Shown here piece by piece: positions 25,528 to 34,075 of a stretch of DNA of 64,000 bases (position 1 is the stretch's first letter; the number at the start of each line of letters is the position of its first letter). The position numbers and the translations under genes were made by a program. The DNA comes from JALORV01 sp963775635 (lineage in GTDB: Bacteria; Pseudomonadota; Gammaproteobacteria; Burkholderiales; Burkholderiaceae_F). Where the stretch lies: NCBI GenBank assembly GCA_963775635.1, contig CAVZJO010000015.1, forward strand, positions 124,001 through 188,000. Reading direction: 5' to 3'. The notes beneath the pieces were generated by a model that was not told the DNA's origin, did no database searches, and saw only the letters and a list, made by a program, of their open reading frames with translations.

Positions 25528-27747
25528 TCAGTGCGCGTCGGCCGTATAGGCGGGACGCTTGTCGCGCAGCAGGCCGGGCACTTGACGCCAGACCGCGCCG
25601 AACCCGGAGGCTCCCCGCCGCCAGGCCTGCAAGGCGCTCAGCATCGCCCACTGCCCGCGCGTCACGGTGGCGCGCTTCCACACGCCGGCCGCGTACTTGT
25701 TCGCCTCGGCCCAGGTCGGATAGATGTGAATGGTGCCGAGGATCTTGTTCAGTCCGAGCCCGTGCTTCATCGCGAGGACGAACTCGGCGATCAGGTCGCC
25801 GGCGTGCGTGCCGACGATAGTGACGCCGAGGATGCGGTCAGTGCCAGGGCGGGTCAGCACCTTGACGAAACCGCGCGCCTCGCCGTCGGCAATGGCTCGG
25901 TCGAGGTCGTCGATGCCGTAGACGGTGGTCGTGTGCGGGATGTTCCTCTCGCGCGCTTCCTGCTCGCTCAAGCCGACGCGCGCGACCTCCGGATCGGTAA
26001 ACGTCGCCCAGGGAATGACGCGGTAATCCGCATCGAAGCGGCGGAAGCTGCCGAACAGTGCGTTGACCGCGGCGTACCAAGCCTGGTGCGACGCGGTGTG
26101 CGTGAACTGGTAGGGGCCAGCGACGTCGCCGCACGCGTAGATGTTGGGATAAATGGTCTGCAGCGCGGCGTCGGTCGCGACGGTGCGTTGCGGCGTGGTG
26201 CCGATGCCGAGTTCCTCCAGCCCATAGCCCTGCGTGTTGGCCGCGCGACCGACCGCAACCAGCACGGCATCGAACGGGATGCGGACCGGCGCGCCCTCGC
26301 GGTCGGCGATCAGAATTTTCTCGCCGCCTTCGACGATGAAGCGTTGTGCCGTGTGGCCGGCCAGCAGCTGGATGCCGTCGGCCTCGAAGCGCGCACGCAC
26401 CAGGTCGGTCACTTCGACATCCTCGCGCATCAGGATGCGCGGCAGCATCTCGACCTGCGTGACCTGGCTGCCGAAGCGAGCGAACGCCTGCGCCAGTTCG
26501 CATCCGATCGGTCCACCGCCGAGCACGACCAGGCGACGCGGCAGTTCACGCAGGTTCCAGACCGTGTCGGAAGTCAGGTAGCCGATTTCGGCGAGTCCGG
26601 GGATCGGCGGCACGAACGGTCGGCTGCCGGCCGCGATCACGATGCTCTTCGTCGTCAGTGTGCGCGGCCCCGACGCGGTGTGCACGTCGACCGTCCATGG
26701 AGTGGTGATGCGGGCGGTGCCGGCGATGCACTCGACGCCGAGCGCGCTGTAGCGCTCGACCGAATCGTGCGGCTCGACCTCGCCGATCACGCGCTGCACG
26801 CGCTCCATCACCGCGCCGAAGTCGAAGTTCGCAATGGCGCGCTCGATCCCGAGTTCGCGCGACCGCGCAATCTGCGAAAGCAGTTTCGCCGAGCGGATCA
26901 GCGCCTTCGAAGGCACGCAGCCGGTATTCAGGCAATCGCCGCCCATCTTGTGCTGCTCGACTAGCGCGACGCGCGCCTTGGTCGCGGCTGCGATGTACGC
27001 GGAAACCAGTCCCGCGCTGCCGGCGCCGATCACAACCATGTTGTAGTCGTAGCGGTCCGGACGCTGGTCGGCCCAGCGCGCATAAACGCGGCGGGCCTTC
27101 AGCGCGGCGACGACGTACTTCGCGATCAGCGGGAAAATGGCGAGTAGCGTCAGTGCGGCCACCAGCCCGAAACTGATGCGGAACTCGCCGAGCTTGCTGC
27201 CGGCGAACACGTAGACCAGCGTGCCGGGCAGCATCGCCAACTGGCTGACCCAGTAAAACGTGCGCGTCCTGATCTTCGTCAGTCCCATCAGGATGTTGAC
27301 CAGCCAGAACGGGAACGCGACCACCAGCCGCAGTGATGCCAGATAGAAAGCGCCGTCGCGAGCGAACCCCTCGTTGAAGGCGCGCAGGCGCTCGCCATAG
27401 CGACGCTGTATCCAATCGCCCAGCAGCCAGCGCGAGATCAGGAACGCCAGAGTGGCGCCGATGCTGGCGGCGAACGAGACCAGTACCGTTCCCAGCACCA
27501 CGCCGAACAGCGCCCCGCCGATCAGCGTCATAGCTGCCGCGCCAGGCACGCTGAGCGCCGCGATGACGACATAGATGGCGAAGTACACCGCGGCTGTGGC
27601 GAGCGGGTTCTGTGCATGCAGCGCGTCGATCCGCATGCGCTGCGCCTGGAAATACTCGACGCTGAAGATCTGCTTGAGATCGAAGATGAAGAACGCCGCG
27701 ATGGCGGCGATCAGCGCGCCCAGCAGCAGCAATCGCTTGGTGTTCAC
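25528..27747 (-). CDS. VTT (DedA/TVP38)-flavoprotein disulfide reductase fusion
   Basis: 739 residues. Residues 1-220 form a VTT/TVP38-type membrane domain with about five or six hydrophobic segments, including the re-entrant signature GALFGVVLGTVLVSFAASIGA. Residues 235-700 are a pyridine nucleotide-disulfide oxidoreductase: FAD site VVIGAGSAGLVSAYIA, redox disulfide DCLNTGC (Cys272, Cys277), NAD(P) site VVLGGGPIGCELAQAFARFG and YACGDVAGPYQFTHTA. The usual HxHPTxxE active-site end is HIYPTWAE, so the base histidine is replaced by tyrosine. The layout resembles the mercuric-reductase-like membrane fusions seen near arsenosugar genes. It may pass electrons at the membrane, with the substrate unknown. 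Confidence 0.85.
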   Translation of the reverse strand: MNTKRLLLLGALIAAIAAFFIFDLKQIFSVEYFQAQRMRIDALHAQNPLATAAVYFAIYVVIAALSVPGAAAMTLIGGALFGVVLGTVLVSFAASIGATLAFLISRWLLGDWIQRRYGERLRAFNEGFARDGAFYLASLRLVVAFPFWLVNILMGLTKIRTRTFYWVSQLAMLPGTLVYVFAGSKLGEFRISFGLVAALTLLAIFPLIAKYVVAALKARRVYARWADQRPDRYDYNMVVIGAGSAGLVSAYIAAATKARVALVEQHKMGGDCLNTGCVPSKALIRSAKLLSQIARSRELGIERAIANFDFGAVMERVQRVIGEVEPHDSVERYSALGVECIAGTARITTPWTVDVHTASGPRTLTTKSIVIAAGSRPFVPPIPGLAEIGYLTSDTVWNLRELPRRLVVLGGGPIGCELAQAFARFGSQVTQVEMLPRILMREDVEVTDLVRARFEADGIQLLAGHTAQRFIVEGGEKILIADREGAPVRIPFDAVLVAVGRAANTQGYGLEELGIGTTPQRTVATDAALQTIYPNIYACGDVAGPYQFTHTASHQAWYAAVNALFGSFRRFDADYRVIPWATFTDPEVARVGLSEQEARERNIPHTTTVYGIDDLDRAIADGEARGFVKVLTRPGTDRILGVTIVGTHAGDLIAEFVLAMKHGLGLNKILGTIHIYPTWAEANKYAAGVWKRATVTRGQWAMLSALQAWRRGASGFGAVWRQVPGLLRDKRPAYTADAH

Positions 27748-27813
27748 GGCGGATCCTTCGGCAATATGGGTAGGGCGCGGCGCTGGTTCGCGGCGGCAGG
27801 CCGCCGCGGATCG

Positions 27814-28836
27814 CTAGGCGGTCGCGGCGGAACACGCGCGCGGCACAACGCGGCCAAGCGCATCGTCGATGCTGTAGTCCGGTCCGTCAACGATGCGTCG
27901 CCCATAGGACGTCGAGGCGGCCGAGCCCTCCGGCCACAGTCGTCGAAACTCGGCATCCCAGGCGGTGGCATCGAAGCGGACCTCGAGCGCGTCGATGAAC
28001 ACGCCAGCGGCATCGACGCCATAGGCGCGGCGCTCGGAGAGATCCGACGGCACCGGATGCGTTGCAATGCGCGTGATCAGTCCCGACTGTCGGCCACGGA
28101 AATTCGGCATGCCGGCGGCGCCGTTATTGACGATGACGCGATCGCCGGCCGGCGTGTCGAATAGTCTCAGGGCGGGCAGGCAGGTGTGCGTGCAAGCAAA
28201 CACATCGACGGCGGCCTGCTCGAAGGCGCGTTGGAGCAGTGTCTGGCTCTGTGTCGAATGCAACGCGTCGCCCGCGAAGCGCCATCCGGCGAGCGACCAG
28301 GCGTCGCCATGCACGACCGCGATACGACCATTGCCGACCTCGACGACGACGTGCATCGGCAGCGCGGCCATCCAGTTGGCAAGGCCCGGCGTCCGGCGCT
28401 CGGCCGCGCGCAGCGCCTCGCGCAACCGCCTCATTATCCGGTTCGATCGGTCGACATCGGCATCGGGCACGCTTTCGGGATAGGCGCAGCCGCAGCCATT
28501 GACGTCATCTTCGGCGGCGGCCTCGGTTTCGACGTTGCCGCGCAACGCGAGGTGCGACCGCACCGCGGTATCGATCGCGATGAAGGAGTCCGCATCGGCG
28601 TCGAACCAGTGAAAATCCCCGTTGAACAGCAAGGTGGCCGGAGTCGCCTCGAGCTCCGCCATGCGCTCGACGTCGCGCAGCGCTGGCAGATTGCCGTACA
28701 ACCCGCCAACCACGTAGAGCACCTCGGCACGCAGTTCGGCGGGCCGCGCAAACACACTCGGCGAGTATCCGTACGTGGGCGGGCAATTCCGGCCCGGCGC
28801 TGCGATGGCGGGTTCCCGCAAAGTCGATTCAGGCAA
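27814..28836 (-). CDS. Metallophosphoesterase family protein
   Basis: About 340 residues with a calcineurin-like pattern. VVGGLYGNLPAL stands for GDxHG, then LLFNGDFHWFD (GD), LRGNVE (GNxE), VVHGDAWSL (HGD) and ACTHTCLPAL (the final His pair), i.e. most metal-binding positions of the family, with the first motif altered. The frame remains open to an ATG at 28899, but the preceding gene arsS ends at 28829. A TTG at 28836 overlapping the arsS stop is the likelier coupled start. Substrate unknown; location inside the ArsS operon suggests a phosphoester or sugar-phosphate step. Confidence 0.7.
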   Translation of the reverse strand: MPESTLREPAIAAPGRNCPPTYGYSPSVFARPAELRAEVLYVVGGLYGNLPALRDVERMAELEATPATLLFNGDFHWFDADADSFIAIDTAVRSHLALRGNVETEAAAEDDVNGCGCAYPESVPDADVDRSNRIMRRLREALRAAERRTPGLANWMAALPMHVVVEVGNGRIAVVHGDAWSLAGWRFAGDALHSTQSQTLLQRAFEQAAVDVFACTHTCLPALRLFDTPAGDRVIVNNGAAGMPNFRGRQSGLITRIATHPVPSDLSERRAYGVDAAGVFIDALEVRFDATAWDAEFRRLWPEGSAASTSYGRRIVDGPDYSIDDALGRVVPRACSAATA

Positions 28837-29797
28837 TCGCGCCCCCGCAGCTCGACCCCTGCCCCGCGGTGCAACCGTAGCAGTGATCAGCGGTCGCAAT
28901 CGGGTTGTCGTCGTAGTCGCCGGTCAGCAGGTCGCTGAGGTGGAGCCGCGCGTCGCGTCGGCCACCTGCGCGCATCGCGAGCCCGAGCATCTGGTTGAAG
29001 TCGCAGTCGTAAAGATGGCCCTGCCAGTCGACCGAGATCAGCGACCGGCACATCACCGACGCCAGGTTTTCGTCGCGATGTGCGCCGCGCAGCAGCGCCA
29101 TGTAGGCCGGAAACTGCCCCTTGCTGATCAGCGTGCTGCCGAAGCGCGCGATCGGCATGTTGGCGAGCGTGTACAGCCGGTTGAATTCAATGCCGAAGTG
29201 CTCGCCCAGCGCGCGCTTGTAGTCGGCTTCCAGCGCCCCCTGCGGCGGCGGCAGCGAAGGCCCCTGGGGGTTGTAGACAAGATTTAGCGACAGGTCAGAA
29301 CCTGGGCGACCATAGCCCAGTGAGTTCAGTCGTCGCAGCGCACGAATGCTCTTGTCGAACACGCCACGGCCGCGTTGCCGGTCGACATTTTCCATCGAAT
29401 AGCACGGCAGCGACGCCACGATCTGGACCCGCATTTTCGCGAGGAAATCGGCGAGGTCCTCATGGCCCGGTTCCTCGAGAATCGTCAGGTTGCAACGATC
29501 GATCACCTCGACTCCGCGCTCGCGTGCCTCCAAGACCAGCCGGCGGAAGTGCGGGTTGAGTTCGGGCGCTCCGCCGGTCAGATCGATCGTCGCCACATGT
29601 CGAGCGTCGACGACTGCCAGCACGAGATCGATGGTCTCGCTCGACATCTGTTCGGTGCGGTTCGGGCCGGCGTTCACATGGCAGTGCACGCAGGTCTGAT
29701 TGCAGGTGTAGCCGAGGTTGACCTGCAGCACCTCAAGCGCGCGCCGACGCAGCGGCGGGAAGTCGGTGACCTTCAGCAAGGGCAGGGTGGCGCGCAT
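28829..29797 (-). CDS. arsS: Arsenosugar biosynthesis radical SAM protein ArsS
   Basis: 322 residues. The radical SAM cluster motif TCNQTCVHC supplies Cys32, Cys36 and Cys39. Then follow ATIDLTGGAPELN and the ArsS-specific LYDCDFNQML and HCYGCTAGQGSSCGGA near the C-terminus, whose cysteines could hold an auxiliary cluster or substrate. This matches the rSAM family TIGR04167. ArsS is thought to transfer a 5'-deoxyadenosyl group to methylated arsenic, giving the precursor of arsenosugars. No arsM methyltransferase occurs in the window. Its start is 58 bases after the zinc-finger gene, and its stop overlaps the metallophosphoesterase start. Confidence 0.93.
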   Translation of the reverse strand: MRATLPLLKVTDFPPLRRRALEVLQVNLGYTCNQTCVHCHVNAGPNRTEQMSSETIDLVLAVVDARHVATIDLTGGAPELNPHFRRLVLEARERGVEVIDRCNLTILEEPGHEDLADFLAKMRVQIVASLPCYSMENVDRQRGRGVFDKSIRALRRLNSLGYGRPGSDLSLNLVYNPQGPSLPPPQGALEADYKRALGEHFGIEFNRLYTLANMPIARFGSTLISKGQFPAYMALLRGAHRDENLASVMCRSLISVDWQGHLYDCDFNQMLGLAMRAGGRRDARLHLSDLLTGDYDDNPIATADHCYGCTAGQGSSCGGAIA

Positions 29798-29855
29798 GCG
29801 TGACCTTCGCGAAAGATGGTGGATGTTGCCAGCAAGGATAGTGCGGTCAGCCCGA

Positions 29856-30044
29856 TCAAGACCCCAGACGTTGCATGGCTTCGCGCATGAGATTCAGCTG
29901 ACGTTCGACCTTGGTGCAGACATCGCAGAACCGCAGGTGCAGCCACAGGCGCCACTGCTGGCTGAATGTCAGCGGCGTGTCCATGCGTGCCGACAGCAGC
30001 CGGTGCGCACGGCTGCAGGGGATTCGGATCCAGCCGCCGTTCAT
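29856..30044 (-). CDS. Short zinc-finger anti-sigma factor candidate
   Basis: 62 residues. The segment AHRLLSARMDTPLTFSQQWRLWLHLRFCDVC has the His-x3-Cys-x2-Cys spacing of the zf-HC2 anti-sigma domain (RsrA-like). There is no transmembrane helix, so it would be a soluble, zinc- or thiol-sensitive regulator. Its ATG overlaps the sigma-factor stop (ATGA), which supports the pairing. A short N-terminal extension in frame is not used. The ArsS gene follows directly. Confidence 0.75.
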   Translation of the reverse strand: MNGGWIRIPCSRAHRLLSARMDTPLTFSQQWRLWLHLRFCDVCTKVERQLNLMREAMQRLGS

Positions 30045-30613
30045 TTGGTCTTCTCCTGTCCGAACCACTGCAGTTCCAGGCATTCGCGCAGTCGCATGCG
30101 CGCGCGAAACAGCATTACGAAACAATTGGTCGACGTGATCCCGATTTCCTTACAGATCTCGGCGGTCTCCACACCGAGCCATTCGCGCATCATGAAGATC
30201 CGTGCGAGGTTGCCGGGCAGCTTGTCGATGCACATCTGCAGCACATCGAAAAACTGCACGCGCGACAGCGATGCTTCGGGGTCGCCCCAGTCGAGCGGTG
30301 CGCTGACGCGATGTCCATTGGCCTGGAACAGCCGGTCGACATCTTCGGTGCCAATGTCCTCCTCGAGCGCGTCGAAGGAAACCTCGCGCTGGCCGCGACG
30401 GAAGTGGTCGATGATCTTGTGCTTCAGGATCCCGACGACCCAGGTCCGGACCTGCGACTGGCCGCTGAATCGTTCGCGCCCTTCGAGCGCGGCGATCAGC
30501 GTGTCGGACACGACGTCCTCGGCCAGGGTGTCGTTGCGCAACTGCAGCTTGGCGATGCGCAGCAGAACCGGCCGTGCTTCGGTGAGCGCGCGGTCGAACG
30601 CCGCAGCATCCAT
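30041..30613 (-). CDS. ECF sigma factor of the ArsS operon
   Basis: 190 residues. Region 2 shows LAEDVVSDTLIAALEGRERFSGQSQVRTWVVGILKHKIIDHFRR. Region 4 shows LPGNLARIFMMREWLGVETAEICKEIGITSTNCFVMLFRARMRLRECL, the ECF helix-turn-helix. It is coupled to the zinc-finger anti-sigma candidate, the gene order of a redox- or metal-responsive RsrA-like switch. It lies 12 bases after the dehydrogenase gene, so its own promoter is probably upstream of that gene. It is the likely activator of the ArsS operon. Confidence 0.88.
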   Translation of the reverse strand: MDAAAFDRALTEARPVLLRIAKLQLRNDTLAEDVVSDTLIAALEGRERFSGQSQVRTWVVGILKHKIIDHFRRGQREVSFDALEEDIGTEDVDRLFQANGHRVSAPLDWGDPEASLSRVQFFDVLQMCIDKLPGNLARIFMMREWLGVETAEICKEIGITSTNCFVMLFRARMRLRECLELQWFGQEKTK

Positions 30614-30625
30614 CGCCGGCCGAGA

Positions 30626-31531
30626 CTAGGTGCGTGCGTGCCGCAGCCGGCGGATCAGCGACGACGTGTCCCAGCGACCGCCGCCACGCGCCTGCAGGTC
30701 GGCATAGAACTGATCGACGAGCGCGGCCACCGGAAGGGTGGCGCCATTGGTACGCGCTTCGTCGAGACACAGACCCAGGTCCTTGCGCATCCAGTCGACC
30801 GCGAAGCCGAAGTCGAACTTGTCGTCGATCATCGTCGTTCCGCGGTTGTCCATCTGCCAGCTCTGCGCGGCGCCCTTGCCGATCACCTGCAGCACGAGTT
30901 TCATGTCGAGTCCCGCTGCCTGTCCGAAGCTGATGCCTTCCGCCAGGCCTTGGACGAGCCCGGAAATGCAGATCTGGTTGACCATTTTCGCGAGCTGGCC
31001 GGCGCCGGTATCGCCAATGCGCGTGACGGCCTTGGCGAACGCCATCGCCACCGGCTGTGCGCGTTCGAAGGGCGCGGGATCGCCGCCGCACATCACTGTC
31101 AGCAGGCCGTTGACTGCGCCGGCCTGTCCACCCGAGACAGGCGCATCGATGAAATGCGCTCCGCGCGCGCGGGCTGCCGCATGCAGTTCGCGGGCAACCA
31201 TTGCCGATGCGGTCGTGTTGTCGAAGACGATGGCGTCTTTGCCGGTCCCCGATAGGGCCCCGTCGTCACCGAGCATGACGCCGCGCAAGTCGTTGTCGTT
31301 GCCGACGCACGAGAAGACGATCTGCGCACCCGCCGCCGCTTCACGTGGTGTGCGCGCTGCCTGGCCGCCATACTCCTCGACCCATTGATCAGCCTTCTTT
31401 GCGGTCCGGTTATAAACGGTGACCCGATGTCCGGCGCGCGCCAGGTGCCCGGCCATCGGGTAGCCCATGACTCCCAGGCCGACAAAGGCAACCGACTGCG
31501 GTGACACAGGCTCATAGGTTTTGGTCGTCAT
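30626..31531 (-). CDS. NAD-dependent beta-hydroxyacid dehydrogenase
   Basis: 301 residues of the 3-hydroxyisobutyrate/tartronate semialdehyde reductase family. VAFVGLGVMGYPMAGHLARAG is the NAD(P)-binding site. FIDAPVSGGQAGA is the substrate-binding signature, and GAGQLAKMVNQI contains the catalytic lysine. The family reduces or oxidises small beta-hydroxy acids; the precise substrate is not clear. It heads the co-directional run that goes on to the sigma factor 12 bases later. No sharp promoter was found upstream; TAGAAT within the spacer is a weak -10 candidate. Confidence 0.8.
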   Translation of the reverse strand: MTTKTYEPVSPQSVAFVGLGVMGYPMAGHLARAGHRVTVYNRTAKKADQWVEEYGGQAARTPREAAAGAQIVFSCVGNDNDLRGVMLGDDGALSGTGKDAIVFDNTTASAMVARELHAAARARGAHFIDAPVSGGQAGAVNGLLTVMCGGDPAPFERAQPVAMAFAKAVTRIGDTGAGQLAKMVNQICISGLVQGLAEGISFGQAAGLDMKLVLQVIGKGAAQSWQMDNRGTTMIDDKFDFGFAVDWMRKDLGLCLDEARTNGATLPVAALVDQFYADLQARGGGRWDTSSLIRRLRHART

Positions 31532-31650
31532 GTCGGCATCCGGGAGGCGGAGCGGCCGATTCTATCGACTGGCCCGCCATCGCGGGACCCGCCCGCGACT
31601 ACGAGCAGCACAGGGCACCCGCCGGGTGCCTTCGTGGGCGCGTCTTCATT

Positions 31651-31685
31651 TGCTTACTCTTCTTGGCGAGACAAGAAAAGTAGCA
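31651..31685. repeat. Hairpin repeat between minus-strand genes
   Basis: TGCTTACTCTTCTTG (31651-31665) pairs imperfectly with CAAGAAAAGTAGCA (31672-31685). The flanks (GCGCGTCTTCATT before, GGCTGCGCGGCCCAGAAG after) look like a widespread short intergenic repeat of betaproteobacteria. A related hairpin is at 58746-58780. It occupies the roughly 237-base gap downstream of the KASIII-like gene. Confidence 0.5.
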
Positions 31686-31768
31686 GGCTGCGCGGCCCAG
31701 AAGTGCGACGTGGAGGGCGGAAAGCGTCGCTGGCGGAGCGGCAGAAACAGGCGCTCCTTGCCTGGCAA

Positions 31769-32917
31769 TCAGGCGGCCGATCGCTGCGCAACGCTCACGC
31801 GACTGTCGGCGAACACCGGACTCATCAGGCCGGACTCCGAGGTGTCGTGTGCGTGTTTGCGGACGCGGATGTCATTAACCAGTTCGAGCGCGGTGCGCGT
31901 GCACGGTGCGAGTTGCGCGCTGCTGGTGCCGAGCGGGGTCACGCGCTCGCCCCAGCGCACGAGGTGCGAACACAGCGTCAGTCCGCCGCCGAAGCCTGGC
32001 ATCAGGATCATCGCCCCCGGCTTGACCCGGCCTTCTTCGAGCGCAGCAACGAGCGCCACCGGCACGGTGGCGGCCGACATGTTGCCGTAGCGCTGTACGG
32101 TCAGGAATACCTTGTCCATCGGCAGGCGCGTGTGTTTGGCCACCGATTCGATGATGCGCAGGTTGGCCTGATGCGGGATGACGATGTCAATCTCGTCGGC
32201 GCTGACACCGCACTTGGCCAGCACCTTCTCGGAGGCGAGCGCCATCCCCTTAACAGCCTTCTTGAAAATCTCCTGGCCATCGAAGTCCCACAGCGTGTCG
32301 CCGAACTGCACGCCGCGATTGGCGTATATGCAGCCCATGCCGCGCACGCGCAGGATCTGGCGCGCATCCGCATAGCAGCCGAGCTGCTCCGCCAGCAGGC
32401 CTTCCTTCGTGTCGCTCGCCTGCAGCACGACCGCCGCGCAGCCGTCGCCAAACAGCACGGCGACGTTGCGGTTGGCCCAGTCCATGTACGGCGAGATTAA
32501 TTCGACGCCAATGACCAGCGCATTGTTCACGGCACCGGTGCGGATCATCGCGGTTGCACACGACAGCCCGTAGAGGAAACTGGTGCAGGCGGTGTTGATG
32601 TCCATTGACGCCGCATTGACCGCGCCCAGCGTCAGTTGCACGCCCGAGGCGCTGTTCGGCACCTGCTCGTCGTTGCTGCAGCTTCCATAGACGATCAGGT
32701 CGAGCTCGTCGGCGGCCAGCCCGGCACACGCGAGCGCGCGAGCGCCTGCCACCGATGCCAACTCGATCGCGCCGACGTGCGAGATTCGGCGCTCCTTCAT
32801 GCCGGTGCGCGAGACGATCCAGTCGTCCGTCGTGTCCAGGAACGTCGCGAGGTCCTGGTTCGACAGGATCGACGGCGGCATGCACTTGCCCCAACCGGTG
32901 ATCGCTGCGTAGGTCAT
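31769..32917 (-). CDS. Beta-ketoacyl-ACP synthase III-like protein
   Basis: 382 residues. The active-site Cys111 is in DINTACTSFLYGL, the His in IPHQANLRI, and the Asn in YGNMSAATVPVAL, so the Cys-His-Asn triad of FabH-type enzymes is complete. At about 60 residues longer than FabH, it ends with a Cys-containing tail of unclear role. It could start fatty-acid chains or condense specialised acyl groups; no fab genes flank it. AAGGAC precedes the ATG at 32917. Confidence 0.82.
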   Translation of the reverse strand: MTYAAITGWGKCMPPSILSNQDLATFLDTTDDWIVSRTGMKERRISHVGAIELASVAGARALACAGLAADELDLIVYGSCSNDEQVPNSASGVQLTLGAVNAASMDINTACTSFLYGLSCATAMIRTGAVNNALVIGVELISPYMDWANRNVAVLFGDGCAAVVLQASDTKEGLLAEQLGCYADARQILRVRGMGCIYANRGVQFGDTLWDFDGQEIFKKAVKGMALASEKVLAKCGVSADEIDIVIPHQANLRIIESVAKHTRLPMDKVFLTVQRYGNMSAATVPVALVAALEEGRVKPGAMILMPGFGGGLTLCSHLVRWGERVTPLGTSSAQLAPCTRTALELVNDIRVRKHAHDTSESGLMSPVFADSRVSVAQRSAA

Positions 32918-33325
32918 GGTTGTCCTTGTGTCCCCGGCCGGTTCGTGCGTGCGCGCCGCCTCCCGAAGCGGCGATTCTCTCAAAATCCGCGTTTCAGGTC
33001 GGAACCCAGCCGGCGCCGCCAGCACAAGCGTGGCGGACTGATGCCGATTGCACAGTGAGGCGTCAGCCGTCGATCGGTGTTGGCATCACGTAGTGACCCA
33101 GCGACTCGGAGAAGACGCCGATCCGAGCGCGAGTGTTGCCGCACTGTGAAGTACATCTGCCCGCTTTGGGGCCGATCGATAGCAGCGCCGGCGGCCCGCG
33201 GCAATTGGCCGCGTGAAGCCATTGTGGCCCGGCCGCGACGCAGGTGTCGGTCACGAAAGAGTGCAGCAAGCGGTCTGAGCTGCTCGCCGCTGCCGCCGGC
33301 CTGCGCCGGCGGCCATTCAGTGCGT
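32918..33325. other. Spacer with a possible decayed ORF
   Basis: About 400 bases with no assured gene. On the minus strand 33265-33063 reads into a cysteine-containing stretch (DTCVAAGPQWLHAANC, GRCTSQCGNTRARIG, SLGHYVMPTPIDG, stop) that looks like the end of a secreted protein, but no start or family is found. It may be remnant coding sequence. Confidence 0.3.
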
Positions 33326-33910
33326 TCAGACGGCCAGGCGCGTGAACTTGGTGCCCTGGAAGCTGAGGCCCGCCATCAGGCCGGTGTTGGTCAGCACGTA
33401 GGCGGCAATCGGCTGCTGCGGCGTCGGCGCCTTGATGGCGCTGTTTCTGCCGACATTGGACACCGCGACGGTGGCGTCCGCGCCCGCGCTCCAGCCGCTG
33501 CCTTTGGTAAAGCCTTCCAGCGCCCCCGGCGTCAGGAACACGATGAAGACCGACTGCGACTGCGCGCCACCGAGCAGGCCGATCTGGGCTTCGGACATGC
33601 GCCAGTAGCTGGCGCTCTTGTCCGCGACGCGCAGCACACCATTGCCGCCAGCTCCACCAAAGATCAAGCCGCCTGACACGACGTTGGGCAGCACCAGCAC
33701 ACCCTGTGCGGACTGGATCAGCTCGCGCGATCCGCTGACTTCCTTGTACAGCCGAGCCAGCGCTGCATCCGATTCCGTGTCGATTGCGCGACGCAGTTCC
33801 GCCGGGTCCGTAGTCGGCGACGGCGTCTGGCTGGTGGTCCTGCAGCCCGCCAGCCAGAACGGCGACGCCGCCGCGGCAGCCGCCAGCACCACAAATTCCC
33901 GTTTTCTCAT
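33326..33910 (-). CDS. SYLF/YSC84-type lipoprotein
   Basis: 194 residues. A lipobox (WLAGC) ends the signal peptide. The mature protein shows SRELIQSAQGVLVLPNVVSGGLIFGGAGGNGVL, LLGGAQSQSVFIVFLTPGAL and the GSGWSAGADATVAVS segment of the SYLF lipid-binding family, known in proteobacteria as periplasmic or outer-membrane lipoproteins of unknown function. It starts at the ATG at 33910, and no ORF partner is adjacent. Confidence 0.8.
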   Translation of the reverse strand: MRKREFVVLAAAAAASPFWLAGCRTTSQTPSPTTDPAELRRAIDTESDAALARLYKEVSGSRELIQSAQGVLVLPNVVSGGLIFGGAGGNGVLRVADKSASYWRMSEAQIGLLGGAQSQSVFIVFLTPGALEGFTKGSGWSAGADATVAVSNVGRNSAIKAPTPQQPIAAYVLTNTGLMAGLSFQGTKFTRLAV

Positions 33911-34075
33911 TTCCGACCTCGCTCTTGGCAGAAAACCCCCTGCCCACGAGGTCATGTAGCAATCTCGGCACCCGCTCTATCCGGAAGGGACGCTCAAACG
34001 CGTTGCGGGCGCGGGGTGTATTGCCCGAGCTGACGACGGCGTCGGGTCAACTTCTTGCTTCTCTGCCCGAGCGGT

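Noticed and set aside
25531..26964. 477-codon plus-strand frame
   Set aside because: Antisense to the membrane flavoprotein fusion; no conserved motifs.
29966..31255. 429-codon plus-strand frame
   Set aside because: Antisense to the ECF sigma factor and dehydrogenase genes, no start signal.
33063..33971. 302-codon minus-strand frame covering the SYLF gene
   Set aside because: The SYLF frame (33326-33910) has the lipobox and family motifs; only the last 60 codons outside it look protein-like and these are noted as spacer content.
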